The notes beneath the pieces are model-generated. The model did no database searches, was not told the origin of the DNA, and was given only the letters and a program-made list of their open reading frames with translations. Below are positions 1 through 8,970 of a stretch of DNA of 30,504 nt, piece after piece. A program made the translations under genes and the position numbers. The stretch lies in contig NW_005434490.1 in the NCBI RefSeq assembly GCF_000315625.1, positions 26,581 through 57,084 of the forward strand, read 5' to 3'. Source of the stretch: Guillardia theta CCMP2712. Taxonomy: Eukaryota > Cryptophyceae > Pyrenomonadales > Geminigeraceae. Each line of letters opens with the position of its first letter. Within the stretch, counting starts at the first letter, position 1.

Positions 1-1571
1 CGAAGCACGACCTGGGCGTCGCCATGAGCGAACTGAGCGGTAAGCGTGGCGGGAATTCGCTGTGTGGTCAATTGGAGCTGTCGCGCAACCTGACGCGAGA
101 TCACACTGATCTCAGCACCCGAGTCAAGCAAAGCCAGGATCTCGGAAGTAGCAGCTGGCACCGGAGAGGTGAGTGGTACAATGGGCAGATAGAGAAGCGA
201 TCCTGAAGACGCCCCGTGCTCCTGAGAGCCAAGGGAGTGGAGTGCAATCGGATGCAAGTGTACCTCGAGAGCGTCACCGTCCAGAGGCACTTCATCTTCC
301 AGTTCTTCAGCAAAATGCACCTGAGGACGGCGCTTAGGCGTCTTCGAGCGAGCAGCAATCTTGTTAGCTGCAACGGACGGAGCAGCCTTGCGGTCGTCGG
401 AAGTCTGAACAGCGCCAAGCAGAGGCGGAGAGGAGGAGTCGGACGACTGCTCACGTTCAGGACTCTGACTGCGGCGGGTACGACGACACTCGGAAGATCG
501 ATGTCCGAGTTTGCCACAGTTGTAACAACGGATGGCATTGGTCGATGTGTTTGGGGACGAGGAGTCTCCCGCACTCTTGGCGTCCGGCCGAGCAGCACGG
601 CGCTCTTTGAAGGCCGAAGCCTTGCCAGAAGGACGACTCTTGCGATCATTAGAATTAGAGGAGCGATTGCCCACCTGCACGGAGTAGAGCTGCCGGTGGG
701 GATCTGCTCCCGTCGAATGGTCTTTGGTTCTGGTCTGATTGTCGATCTTGAGCGCGTACTCCCTGAGCTGACGGAAGTCAACATCATCCGAACGCTGTAG
801 AGTCACCCACTGATTCAAGAGTAGAGCAGTCATATGCGATCGGACACCATTAATGAACCGTTTGCAGACCAGTGAGGACGTCGCAAATAATTTACCATCC
901 GGAAGGAGCTGAAGTTGCTCGATTAAGGTCAGGGTTCGGGCAGCATACGAAGCAAGAGATTCCTGACGGTCTTGATTCAAATTGTCGAGTTGGTGAATGA
1001 GATTCGACAGCAGGTGAGGAGGCAGGAATTTTTCACGAATTTCCTCTGAAAATGTATCCCACTCCATGCGGCGAAAGGTCTCTGGCGGGTACTTGGCCAC
1101 GAAGTGTTGGCGCACTGGAGCATCCAGTAAATCGAGGGTATGGACAACCCAGTTGGCTCGGGGGATACCATACACAGCAAAGGAGTACTGAATGGTTTGA
1201 ACCCATGTCAAGACATTGTTGGCGCTAGTTTGGCGGGCAGTATCCAACTTGGGGAGATTGCGCAACTTAGCAAGCAATTGCTGATCAGCCAGAGAGACCA
1301 GCTGAGGACCGTCACGCGAGGAGATGGGGGGCGGTCCAGGCTTGAGAGCGGCGGGCGGGACCGCCTCAGAAGAAGCAGGAGCTTCGAGAGCGTTCAACCG
1401 CTGCTGAACCTCCAGCAGCGCGGCAGACATGTTTTGGAGCGACCGATCCTCGGTCGATTCGGGACGAAGATCGTCGTCAATGCCGGCAGCAGATTGCCAG
1501 TCATGTTCCAAAGTATCCGTAGCATTCTCGTCCAGCATGCGAGCTGCGAGTCGAGTATTGTATCCGGACAT
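1..1571 (-). CDS. Gag-Pol polyprotein, N-terminal part of retroelement copy 1
   Basis: This is the N-terminal 523 or so residues of the Ty3/gypsy polyprotein, read leftward from the ATG at 1571 and cut by the window edge. It covers the Gag capsid-like region, the CCHC zinc knuckle (residues about 349-362) and the start of the protease with its DSG motif near residue 483. The part inside the window has no stop or frameshift and gives the same protein as the complete copy. Whether the whole copy is intact cannot be seen here. Confidence 0.9.
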   Translation of the reverse strand, partial: MSGYNTRLAARMLDENATDTLEHDWQSAAGIDDDLRPESTEDRSLQNMSAALLEVQQRLNALEAPASSEAVPPAALKPGPPPISSRDGPQLVSLADQQLLAKLRNLPKLDTARQTSANNVLTWVQTIQYSFAVYGIPRANWVVHTLDLLDAPVRQHFVAKYPPETFRRMEWDTFSEEIREKFLPPHLLSNLIHQLDNLNQDRQESLASYAARTLTLIEQLQLLPDGKLFATSSLVCKRFINGVRSHMTALLLNQWVTLQRSDDVDFRQLREYALKIDNQTRTKDHSTGADPHRQLYSVQVGNRSSNSNDRKSRPSGKASAFKERRAARPDAKSAGDSSSPNTSTNAIRCYNCGKLGHRSSECRRTRRSQSPEREQSSDSSSPPLLGAVQTSDDRKAAPSVAANKIAARSKTPKRRPQVHFAEELEDEVPLDGDALEVHLHPIALHSLGSQEHGASSGSLLYLPIVPLTSPVPAATSEILALLDSGAEISVISRQVARQLQLTTQRIPATLTAQFAHGDAQVVL

Positions 1572-1676
1572 CTACGCGACGTAAGCGTAGGAAGAAGCAG
1601 AAGAACAGTGGAGAAAGGGAGGGGAAGAGAGAAGACTCGATCTCTATCACCGAACCAACCTTCGCTACCAATTTTA

Positions 1677-2311
1677 TGTCACACCTCGAAGATTCTCGAG
1701 TGGACCTTCAAGCGCAGTTCAATAAGAACTCACGTTGGATTTCTCTACTAAGAGGGAAAGCGGTGAAACAGAAGGAGATCTAACTCTCTTTTATTTCTTT
1801 CACACACACACACAAAACAAGACAAGACGATACACACAAAGACGTCTCAACAATCGTGGCACACACACGAAAGGGGAAGAGGACCACCTAGCTCTGACGA
1901 GTTTCATCCTTTTATAGCTTCGAGGAATGAGCCAGGGGTGCCGTCTCTTGGCTACAGAAAGGAGGGGTGTCCTGTTCTTGGAAGTTGACAAGCATCCCTT
2001 CTGACCTTCGAGAGGATACCATGCTCTCTCGCAGGGAAGAGAACCCCGTCCTTGCATGGCAGCAAGCTGCTTCCAACGGGTCGTACTGCACAAGACGCAC
2101 CCCTTCTGTTTACCTTGTAAGTCCCCCACGGGTACACGGTTGCTGCAACAAAGGCCTCCACAGGGGTCCTTTCAGCAGCTTCACACTGGAGTAGAGTATC
2201 CTGGGTCATCCAGGAGAAGTCAGCTTCGAACACGAGTACGAGACAGCCAACTGTCCTTTCATCCTGATAGGCCTTTGTCTGACTCGGGCTCGGTTCCTAT
2301 GAGCTCTGACA
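1677..2311 (-). repeat. LTR of retroelement copy 1 (5' LTR)
   Basis: This is a 635-base long terminal repeat with TG...CA ends. Every open frame across it is identical to those in the LTRs at 15751-16385 and 21650-22284, so the three copies are essentially identical. On the minus strand it carries a TATAAAA box and, about 115 bases further, an AATAAA polyadenylation signal. Confidence 0.93.
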
Positions 2312-2510
2312 GACGTTCGAATTTGACCCCTGAGTTCCTCACTGTCACCGATGCGTTCGTCTTGCTGACGCCCAACATGATCCGCCTCTTCGCCATCTGC
2401 TGCGCCATCTCTAGTTTCTCCTGCTCCTTTTGATTCCGCGAGGAGCGAGAGCTGGCCGTAGAAACCTCACAGGGCAAGATGTTGCCGATGCTGCGGCCTG
2501 ATGAATGCAT
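2312..2510 (-). pseudogene. Coding-like fragment interrupted by retroelement copy 1
   Basis: On the minus strand an open frame runs from 2510 into the LTR. The part outside the LTR (about 66 residues) has a charged, helix-prone stretch with Q, E, K and R followed by a mixed stretch with V, N and T. It looks like protein-coding DNA, not chance. The frame leaves the host sequence exactly at the LTR edge, so the element probably landed in an exon. I do not recognise the protein. Without the other side of the insertion its identity cannot be judged, and chance openness in 200 bases is possible. Confidence 0.35.
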
Positions 2511-3294
2511 TTGTTTCTATGCCAGCCCAAAGTCCACAAGCAAGTACTTCTTATTCCTTCTGTCGTAGAGCCTCCGAGGAAGTTATTCAATTTCACGTCT
2601 CGATGTATAATAAATGTATAATGTATAAGACAGTTCTTGCTCAAGACCGAGTTTAATGCACACTGTGACACGAAACCACTGAGAATTGAGGCCGCTCAGC
2701 ACCGTCTGCACATGAGACGTGACTCCCGACTGTCACAGTGGTATGCTAGAATATGAAACTCAAGCATCATCATGATTGCAACGCCGCCGCTGTTCATCAC
2801 ACGGACGGCCCACTGCCCGGTACCGCCGGGCATTGCCGCCGCGTGGGGCCGCCGCCTGGCTCGGAACTTGACTCTCACCCGGGTGACCGTTCAACCCGGT
2901 GACCGTTCAACGGTTGACTCACCGGTAGCCTTGAAGCCTGGGACCGGTCCGCCGGAGAGTCCGGCTCGCCCGGCCGCGGCCGTCGGACCTTGAGTTTTCA
3001 GTGTTCAATCATAACTGATGGCAGCGGGGCTATCTGATCGGACTGGCCGCACTGCGGCATGGCTGGCATGCTGATCCCCGGCATTAAGAGTCGGCAGTGC
3101 CGACGGTGACCGTGTCACGCGCCGGGCTGCGGCCGCGCCGGACTCGACTCGGAGGCTCGGAGCCCGCGTCCGACTCGGAGGCTGGCCTGCCTGGCATTGC
3201 CGCGCCCTGAGCCCCGGGCGGCGCTGACTCATGGCATGCCGGAACTTGGAACACTCAGTGCGCCCGAAATGATTCAGGGCCACAAAAAATATTT
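2511..3294. other. Gene-free GC-rich stretch
   Basis: I see no supportable gene here. Around 2600-2640 there are short TGTATAAT repeats. From about 2780 to 3240 the DNA is very GC-rich, with short direct repeats such as GTGACCGTTCAAC (two copies near 2882-2911). Open frames on both strands look like composition effects. Confidence 0.5.
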
Positions 3295-3696
3295 GGAACA
3301 ACTTGAAAATTGAGGGGTTGTTCGGCCTGAAATCTTTGTGTGTCACGCAAGCAAGTCCAACCTACATGGAACAACGTGAAAATTGAGGGTGTTCGGCCTG
3401 AAATCTTTGTGTGTCACGCTCCTCCAAGTTTCAAGTTGTTCCATATAGTTTGGAGCAAGTCCAACCTACATGGAACAACGTGAAAATTGAGGGGGTGTTC
3501 GGCCTGAAATCTTTGTGTGTCACGCTCCTCCGGCCTGAAATCTTTGTGTGTCACGCTCCTCCAAGTTTCAAGTTGTTCCATATAGTTTGGAGCAAGTCCA
3601 ACCTACATGGAACAACTTGAAAATTGAGGGGATGTTCGGCCTGAAATCTTTGTGTGTCACGCTCCTCCGGCCTGAAATCTTTGTGTGTCACGCTCC
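3295..3696. repeat. Irregular tandem satellite
   Basis: The motif GGAACAAC followed by TTGAAAATTGAGGG or GTGAAAATTGAGGG recurs at 3295, 3368, 3472 and 3609. Each is followed by a TTCGGCCTGAAATC segment ending TTTGTGTGTCACGC, which also appears in extra partial copies (for example 3528 and 3668). Spacings of 73, 104 and 137 bases show a complex unit with internal deletions and duplications. The open frames across it are by-products of the repeat. Confidence 0.85.
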
Positions 3697-3982
3697 CCGG
3701 CATCGCAAGTCAGCTTTGATGGCCATTATGGCCTTCACAGGCGTGGCTGGCCCTCCGAAGCTCAATCATGATGCATCGCCAATACGATATCAAATATCAA
3801 AATAAAAATATCAATGTTGAAAGTTTCCCGCCACTGTGAACTCTGCGAAGCCGTACAGATATGAGGATGTGCAGCGTTTGACAGAGCAAGACAAGTCAGG
3901 TGAGCATTTATCTCTTTTTTTTTCATCGAAATTATCACGGGAAGAGATCCAAATGACGTGTTCTTGATGCAGGTTGGAATGA

Positions 3983-4363
3983 TTTGCAGCCTTTGGCAAC
4001 TTGTATGAGATTGATGAACGGGTGAAGACTTTGGCAAGTGCCCAACCAATATTACAAACCGGTATCCAGGAGTACGTAGACGTACCAGTAAGCCGCCCAG
4101 CATACAAAACTCTCGAGACAATGGCTGCATACGAAGGGGTTTTCGACACATCGCAGAACTGTCCCGATGTGAAAAGGTTGTGACATGAAATGGGCACAAA
4201 CAAAGATAAGTTCAGGACTCGGGAGTCGATCAGGTCTAGGCAAAATATTGACATGGTCATCTCACTGCATGGAAGAACATGCAAAACTGAAGGAAAAGCT
4301 CAACAGAAAGTTCTAAATGAACATCTACAGCGCATTTTAGCAGTCACGGTCGGAGCAGGTTGA
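3983..4363 (+). pseudogene. Coding-like frame with one in-frame stop
   Basis: One frame stays open from 3983 to 4363 except for a TGA at 4181-4183. Both halves have protein-like composition. Just upstream, 3827-3899 is open in a coding-like frame and ends at a good splice donor (CAG followed by GTGAGC at 3900), with a possible acceptor (GATGCAG) near 3971. It could therefore be a decayed gene or an intron-containing gene whose exons I have not joined correctly. No domain is recognised. The DNA is AT-richer than the surrounding genes. Confidence 0.28.
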
Positions 4364-5650
4364 TGCTTGAAACAAAGATGATCCTCAGTACAATCGAATG
4401 ATGACAAGTAAGTCCCGTGGTTCGTGAAGGATTCTTCATCCAATTCTTAAGGATGTGTTGGAACGATGAAACATTTTGCAAATCACCAATTTCATCACAC
4501 TGACTGATGCATCATGTAAATATTACTGGTGTGAACTTGCATCAGATTCTGTTCATCGGATGAACCGCTACCAAGCAGTTGATGTCACAGCAAACAAGAG
4601 AGCCGTTTTGAAGATGCTGATATTCCTGACCGTAGAGCATTCAAGATGTGGCCACATGTCACATGCTTCTTGGTTAACGCAGATACACCCTCGCCAGGCA
4701 AAAGATGGAACGTCTTCAGGATTACAGGGAGGTCGGTTGTGCTTGTACCCTGATTGTAACTCTTCTAATAAAGATATGATAACCTGAATGTGCAATTCTG
4801 TTTGTTGATTCACAGTGTTTGCGACTCGATTGCAATCATCGAGTGCTTGCTCTGTTGAACAAGGCACTCCTCTGTAGAGCCATGCGACAAGAACACTACA
4901 GTTGCACGGTAGCATTGCGACACCAAGACAGGATTGATCCGATGAACGTCTCATTTATTGATACGCAAAGGCGTCATCTGCACATTGTTTCATTTCTGAC
5001 TAGGTTTCTGTGCAATCGAAATCCTTGTGAAAATATCATGAACGAGGAAAAATTTGAAGCGAAACGGAAAAATCATCGAAATATGATCATGGATATAGTG
5101 ATTCATGATCAACAACGGTTCTCTACAGTCATCTATGCGGGCAGGAACAGTCATCTTCTGTGCAAACGTCTCTTCATGTATCGTTGAACGGTTGAGTGCA
5201 TGTAAGACTTGCCTCCATAGAAAGGTGAAGTGCATGAATCCTGACTGTAAGACTAGAAGAATTGAAAGCAAGTGATGACATGAGAACACATATCTAGACA
5301 GAAAAGTCGCTCAAGGTACAGCTGGATACAAATTTCTCACAAATCACAGTCATGCATTTGAGCGCAACGTGCAACCTACGGCAATTTGAATAAAGGGTCA
5401 ATCAGAGTTGATTCTGTTCAATGGTGTATCGATTATCAATTCCTTACCTGATCATAAAAATTTCATCTTGTCTTCGAAGAATATTTGCAAGTACACCCGC
5501 GGATTGTTTGAACCTAGGGTGCATATTCCATTGCAGGATGGATGATTCAAAACCTTGGCCCAACCTGTAGAGTTGAGAAAGAAGCTCGATCATCTCTTAC
5601 AGGTATGATATGAGATCTTCATCTCATTTCTATCTCAGTTGGGTTGGATT
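4364..5650 (+). other. AT-richer stretch with scattered open frames, no clear gene
   Basis: Plus-strand frames at 4476-4787 (103 codons) and 4819-5187 (122 codons) are open and partly protein-like, but they are in different frames, lack recognisable motifs and have antisense frames of similar length. Splice-like signals occur (GTAAGT at 4409, GTATGA at 5604, TCTCAG near 5636). This could be a decayed gene, an old mobile element or an unrecognised intron-rich gene. Confidence 0.3.
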
Positions 5651-6331
5651 CGAAGTCTCTCAATATCAAGGTTCATCCTGGTGAGTCAGGAAGGCACCAT
5701 TTCATCGCTTCTTGCTCGTCCAGGGAGAGGGGGCTTGGGGAATGAGAAATGGGGGTTACCCCCACCCCCTATTGTAGAGTTTCAAACTCGTTCAAAGGTG
5801 GGTAGTTGAGGGTGCTCCATACCCACCCCACCACCCAAAATGACTCAAACGGAGGGGTTCTCGGATCCGAAGGAGTCCCGCCTCCATCACCCCCTCTCAT
5901 TTGAATTGAATGGTTCAGGCCGACCCCACATACAGGCTTGCAGTTTTCTTATGTATGCCCATATGATTTGATCGGACAGGCCCCAGGTTCAAGGGATGAA
6001 GCAATCACCAGCATGCTTGAAGATTTTTCATGGGAGTGGGGTTATACTTGTACCGGGTGTGTACAATACATAGGGGAGAAACCCGAATGGTACCAAAAGA
6101 GTACCAAAGTCACATGGTTCGGACTGTACTAACTGGTACCAAGAAATTGTACTCAAGAAGACCCTACCCCTGAAAAAGTCCTGCTTGGCTCTTCGTGATT
6201 TGAATTCGGAACACGGTCGGAAGACCCACCCCGCCCCCACATGAGGCGTGGTATGCGTGGATTTGAATCTGCCACCCTCACCGCGAAACGTTTTAAAGCT
6301 ACAAGGTCAATTGAGAAAGGCAACGCTATGA
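5651..6331. other. Gene-free stretch before the virus-like block
   Basis: Nothing supportable is seen. It has G-runs and C-runs around 5730-5840 and short direct repeats of GGTACCAA (near 6089-6140). Open frames of 60-70 codons on either strand overlap and have no coding character that I trust. Confidence 0.4.
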
Positions 6332-8632
6332 GTGAGGAAGAATGTCCCGCTGGTGGTCCTGCAGCATCTCATAACCCATCTGGCCCAGCTGATGACCCTG
6401 AGTGGCTTCAGGCTCCTTTTCAACGAGACCACCTGCGTCTCCAAGCACATACTGCACGAGATCAACACCTTCTTCTTTGTGGTCATGGAGCCTTTCCTGA
6501 GCTCGGACGTGAACGAGCAGCTAAGGTTTACGAGGAAGCAGGAGGGTCTGATGTTCTCACTGGGAATCCCTCAGCACATGCAGCTGATCGTGTTGAGAAG
6601 GATCATCAGTGAGTTCCAGAACCCGCGCCGCGACAAGGGCGAGTGGTTCGACTTCGATGTCATCCTGAGGGATTGCATGATGGAGCTCATGTTTGCGGAC
6701 CTCTCGGTGCAGACTCTGGTCTCCTCGTATGTGAGCAACATCACATACGACACGGTCATGTATGTCATGTTCCGGTCTGCGATGCGCCTGTTGCAGGTAC
6801 CGGATTCGTACTCCCTCCCCTTGTTGGTGAGGGTGGTGAGGGCGGGGGGTGTGCAGAATGTCCCGGAACTGGATGAGGCGGAGAGGGTCGCCATGATCGA
6901 GCTGAGGGAGTGGATCAACGGGAGGCTGAAGTTCCTCGTGATGGCCCGCGACCTCTACACCTCGAAACCCCGAGACCAGCCCGATGCACAGCCTTACAGC
7001 TACCTGGGGATCAACGAGAACTACACGAATTCAGAGGGGAGGACGGTGTTCATAGCCGACAACTGCCTGTTTGCCGAGGGTGTGGCAGAGGAGGACGATG
7101 AGAGCAGCAAGAATATCTGGAACACAATGAGGAACTTTATCGTGATGATACCCGAGTTCCAGAACGCATTCTCCAGCTTCCGCATGCACAAGGATGCGAT
7201 CACGCCCACCCTTTTGAATCAGCTCTTCAACATGAAGAAGATCAATCGAGAGTGTCTTGACATGCTCTTCGGTATCGACAAGCTGAAGTTCACTCGTATC
7301 CTTGAGGCCCTGGGGGTGAACATGTCTCTTGTGCCCCTTTGTTGGAAGAACATGTCCCTGCATTCTGCCTTGAGGGACGAGGGGAATCGAAATTCCAACG
7401 TGTTCAATCTTGTCTATGTGGGGAAGAATTCGTGTGTGTTGACTGTCAATATGATCGCCCTGGTGGTGTTGTCTCCCTTCTTCCAACCGGACAACATCAA
7501 CATCCTACACCAGCTGCAGCAGAGGCATACGACCTGCAAGGCCGTGCAGATGGCGATGGTCCAGAGGGTGCCGAGGGCGTATTGGCCCATGGGGAGCTTC
7601 CCGGTCATGCAGGTCGATCACCACGGCAAGTGGCTGAGGTTTGCCATGCCCGCCGCGGAGAAGGTGCCATACCATGTGAGCCTGTTCCCTAGGGATGACA
7701 GCATCGACTGGTGCCACAAGGTGCCGAAGCTGAATGGGAGCACCTCACAGCTCTATCCCTTCTACGAAGAGGAGACGGCTGTGTGTGGGAGCGTGGTAGG
7801 CATGGTGAAACGCATGAAGGATGGCATGTCCCTCTCCGATGAGAGCACACACATTGACGACTACTTCGAGGTGATCAGGAATATGGGGGAGGAGGTCACG
7901 CATAGCTTCTTCAATCTGGACAGCGATAGCAAGGAGCGCTACATATTCTACAACGGAGGGCAGTGGATACTGGTCCTGTTGGGCGGCAGTAAAGACGCGA
8001 CCGTATCTGTCTTTGACGAGGACGAGACGGGGGAGAACCTCATCCTCATGGAGGACATAACCACTTCGGTGAGTGGCTTGCATGGGGTGTTGATGGGCCT
8101 GCATGCCGTCCCCTTCCCTCGTATATTCACGGAGAGGCTGGTCTACGGCGGGCAGGGCTACCGCGGTTACTTCAGGGGCTTGCAGGAGTCCGACTGCATC
8201 AGCGACTTTGGGGTGGTGAGAAGGAACAGTGAAGGTACGTGGCTGGACTCCGAGGGTGTCTATTCAGTCGAGTTCTACGACGCGGTGTCGGGGGGACCAC
8301 GGATTGCGTCTGTCTCGGTCCTGCATATCGCCAAGGTGCTCGTTGGAGAGCTGCAGAGGATGGTGGTCTCGTTCGACTCCTTCCCCAAGGGCAAGCTATT
8401 CCTTCCAAGCCGTGAGGAAGACGGGCTGCTCTACGTCTATAACTACCCGTCCATCCGGCCTTCGGTGGCGGTGGGCATGTCCTGCTACTCCAATGGGATC
8501 TACGAGGAGGCGCTGGAGACGATGATCTTCCACGTGAGGTACTGGAACCTCTTGCACGAGAAGATAGGGACAGAGACGGACGATGTCATCAACGAGTGTG
8601 TCGCCTACTCCTCCATTTGGGAGGTGAATTGA
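6332..8632 (+). CDS. Large unidentified protein of virus-like block, 5' end uncertain
   Basis: A single frame of about 766 codons is open from just after a TGA (6329-6331) to the TGA at 8630-8632. The first in-frame ATG is at 6392, which gives 746 residues. The frame looks coding before that ATG too, with a hydrophobic helical start, so the 5' end may be truncated or joined to an upstream exon. The sequence is a mixed globular protein with acidic patches, no signal peptide, no coiled coil, and no motif of polymerase, helicase, terminase or protease that I can recognise. Third codon positions are strongly GC-biased. It is the first gene of the compact block ending at 13165 and is followed after 53 bases by a small gene on the same strand. 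A virion structural protein is possible but unsupported. Confidence 0.8.
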   Translation: MRKNVPLVVLQHLITHLAQLMTLSGFRLLFNETTCVSKHILHEINTFFFVVMEPFLSSDVNEQLRFTRKQEGLMFSLGIPQHMQLIVLRRIISEFQNPRRDKGEWFDFDVILRDCMMELMFADLSVQTLVSSYVSNITYDTVMYVMFRSAMRLLQVPDSYSLPLLVRVVRAGGVQNVPELDEAERVAMIELREWINGRLKFLVMARDLYTSKPRDQPDAQPYSYLGINENYTNSEGRTVFIADNCLFAEGVAEEDDESSKNIWNTMRNFIVMIPEFQNAFSSFRMHKDAITPTLLNQLFNMKKINRECLDMLFGIDKLKFTRILEALGVNMSLVPLCWKNMSLHSALRDEGNRNSNVFNLVYVGKNSCVLTVNMIALVVLSPFFQPDNINILHQLQQRHTTCKAVQMAMVQRVPRAYWPMGSFPVMQVDHHGKWLRFAMPAAEKVPYHVSLFPRDDSIDWCHKVPKLNGSTSQLYPFYEEETAVCGSVVGMVKRMKDGMSLSDESTHIDDYFEVIRNMGEEVTHSFFNLDSDSKERYIFYNGGQWILVLLGGSKDATVSVFDEDETGENLILMEDITTSVSGLHGVLMGLHAVPFPRIFTERLVYGGQGYRGYFRGLQESDCISDFGVVRRNSEGTWLDSEGVYSVEFYDAVSGGPRIASVSVLHIAKVLVGELQRMVVSFDSFPKGKLFLPSREEDGLLYVYNYPSIRPSVAVGMSCYSNGIYEEALETMIFHVRYWNLLHEKIGTETDDVINECVAYSSIWEVN

Positions 8633-8652
8633 TGGAGCTGTCCATAGATAAA

Positions 8653-8660
8653 TATTTATT
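8653..8660 (+). promoter_or_regulatory. TATTTA-type promoter box
   Basis: TATTTATT lies 26 bases before the ATG at 8686, in the short spacer after the 766-codon gene. The same kind of box at nearly the same distance precedes three other genes of the block (10421, 11252, 11318). Confidence 0.5.
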
Positions 8661-8685
8661 GTGTCACCTCGGTAGCGTTGAGTAA

Positions 8686-8970
8686 ATGGATAACTGGATC
8701 GCCCCGACCTGTGCCCAGGAGAGTGCGTCTCTGATCGAGAAGCCGATGGGCATGTCACTCAAGGGGGTGGTTGATGCGATGGGTAGCGTGCCCGCATCAC
8801 TCTTTACGTGGAGGTCGAAGCCCCCGCTCTCGGAAGAGCCGAGCTACACATCCCAGCCCTGCATGCAGCAGACAGTGTACGATCTTGAGCAGAACGCCAT
8901 GGTATCGATGCCATTCTACAGCTCCATCACCTCTTCCGCTGTGATCGGCCCGGACAACCCGGATTACTGA
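8686..8970 (+). CDS. Small unidentified protein, 94 residues
   Basis: The ATG at 8686 follows a TATTTATT box at the distance used by its neighbours, and the frame stops at 8968-8970. The product is 94 residues, proline- and serine-containing, with no membrane segment and no known domain. Its last seven bases overlap the end of the convergent minus-strand gene (stop at 8964-8966). Such tight tail-to-tail packing is usual in compact viral genomes and unusual in nuclear host genes. A small virion or accessory protein is conceivable, with no direct evidence. Confidence 0.6.
   Translation: MDNWIAPTCAQESASLIEKPMGMSLKGVVDAMGSVPASLFTWRSKPPLSEEPSYTSQPCMQQTVYDLEQNAMVSMPFYSSITSSAVIGPDNPDY

Larger units (their letters stand above)
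1..2311 (-). mobile_element. Ty3/gypsy LTR retrotransposon, 5' part (cut by window edge)
   Basis: This stretch matches 19974-22284 at a constant offset of 19973 bases, with identical translations along its length. The only differences I noticed are in the short leader between the LTR and the start codon. It holds the 5' LTR (1677-2311), the leader and the first part of the Gag-Pol frame, all on the minus strand. The remainder lies left of the window. It is a second, very recent copy of the complete element at 15751-22284. The five bases after the LTR, GACGT (2312-2316), are the expected target duplication, but the partner copy is outside the window. Confidence 0.93.

Noticed and set aside
216-800. 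194-codon plus-strand frame (also 20189-20773)
   Set aside because: Antisense to the Gag and protease region of the retroelement.
1735-2233. Several 60-125 codon frames inside the LTRs (also at 15809 and 21708)
   Set aside because: They repeat identically in every LTR, overlap on both strands and have no motif. They are by-products of LTR sequence.
6248-6330. tRNA-like pattern on the minus strand (ATTCAAAT loop with CCAC/GTGG)
   Set aside because: The T-arm stem does not pair at proper length, and no D-arm or anticodon stem is found.
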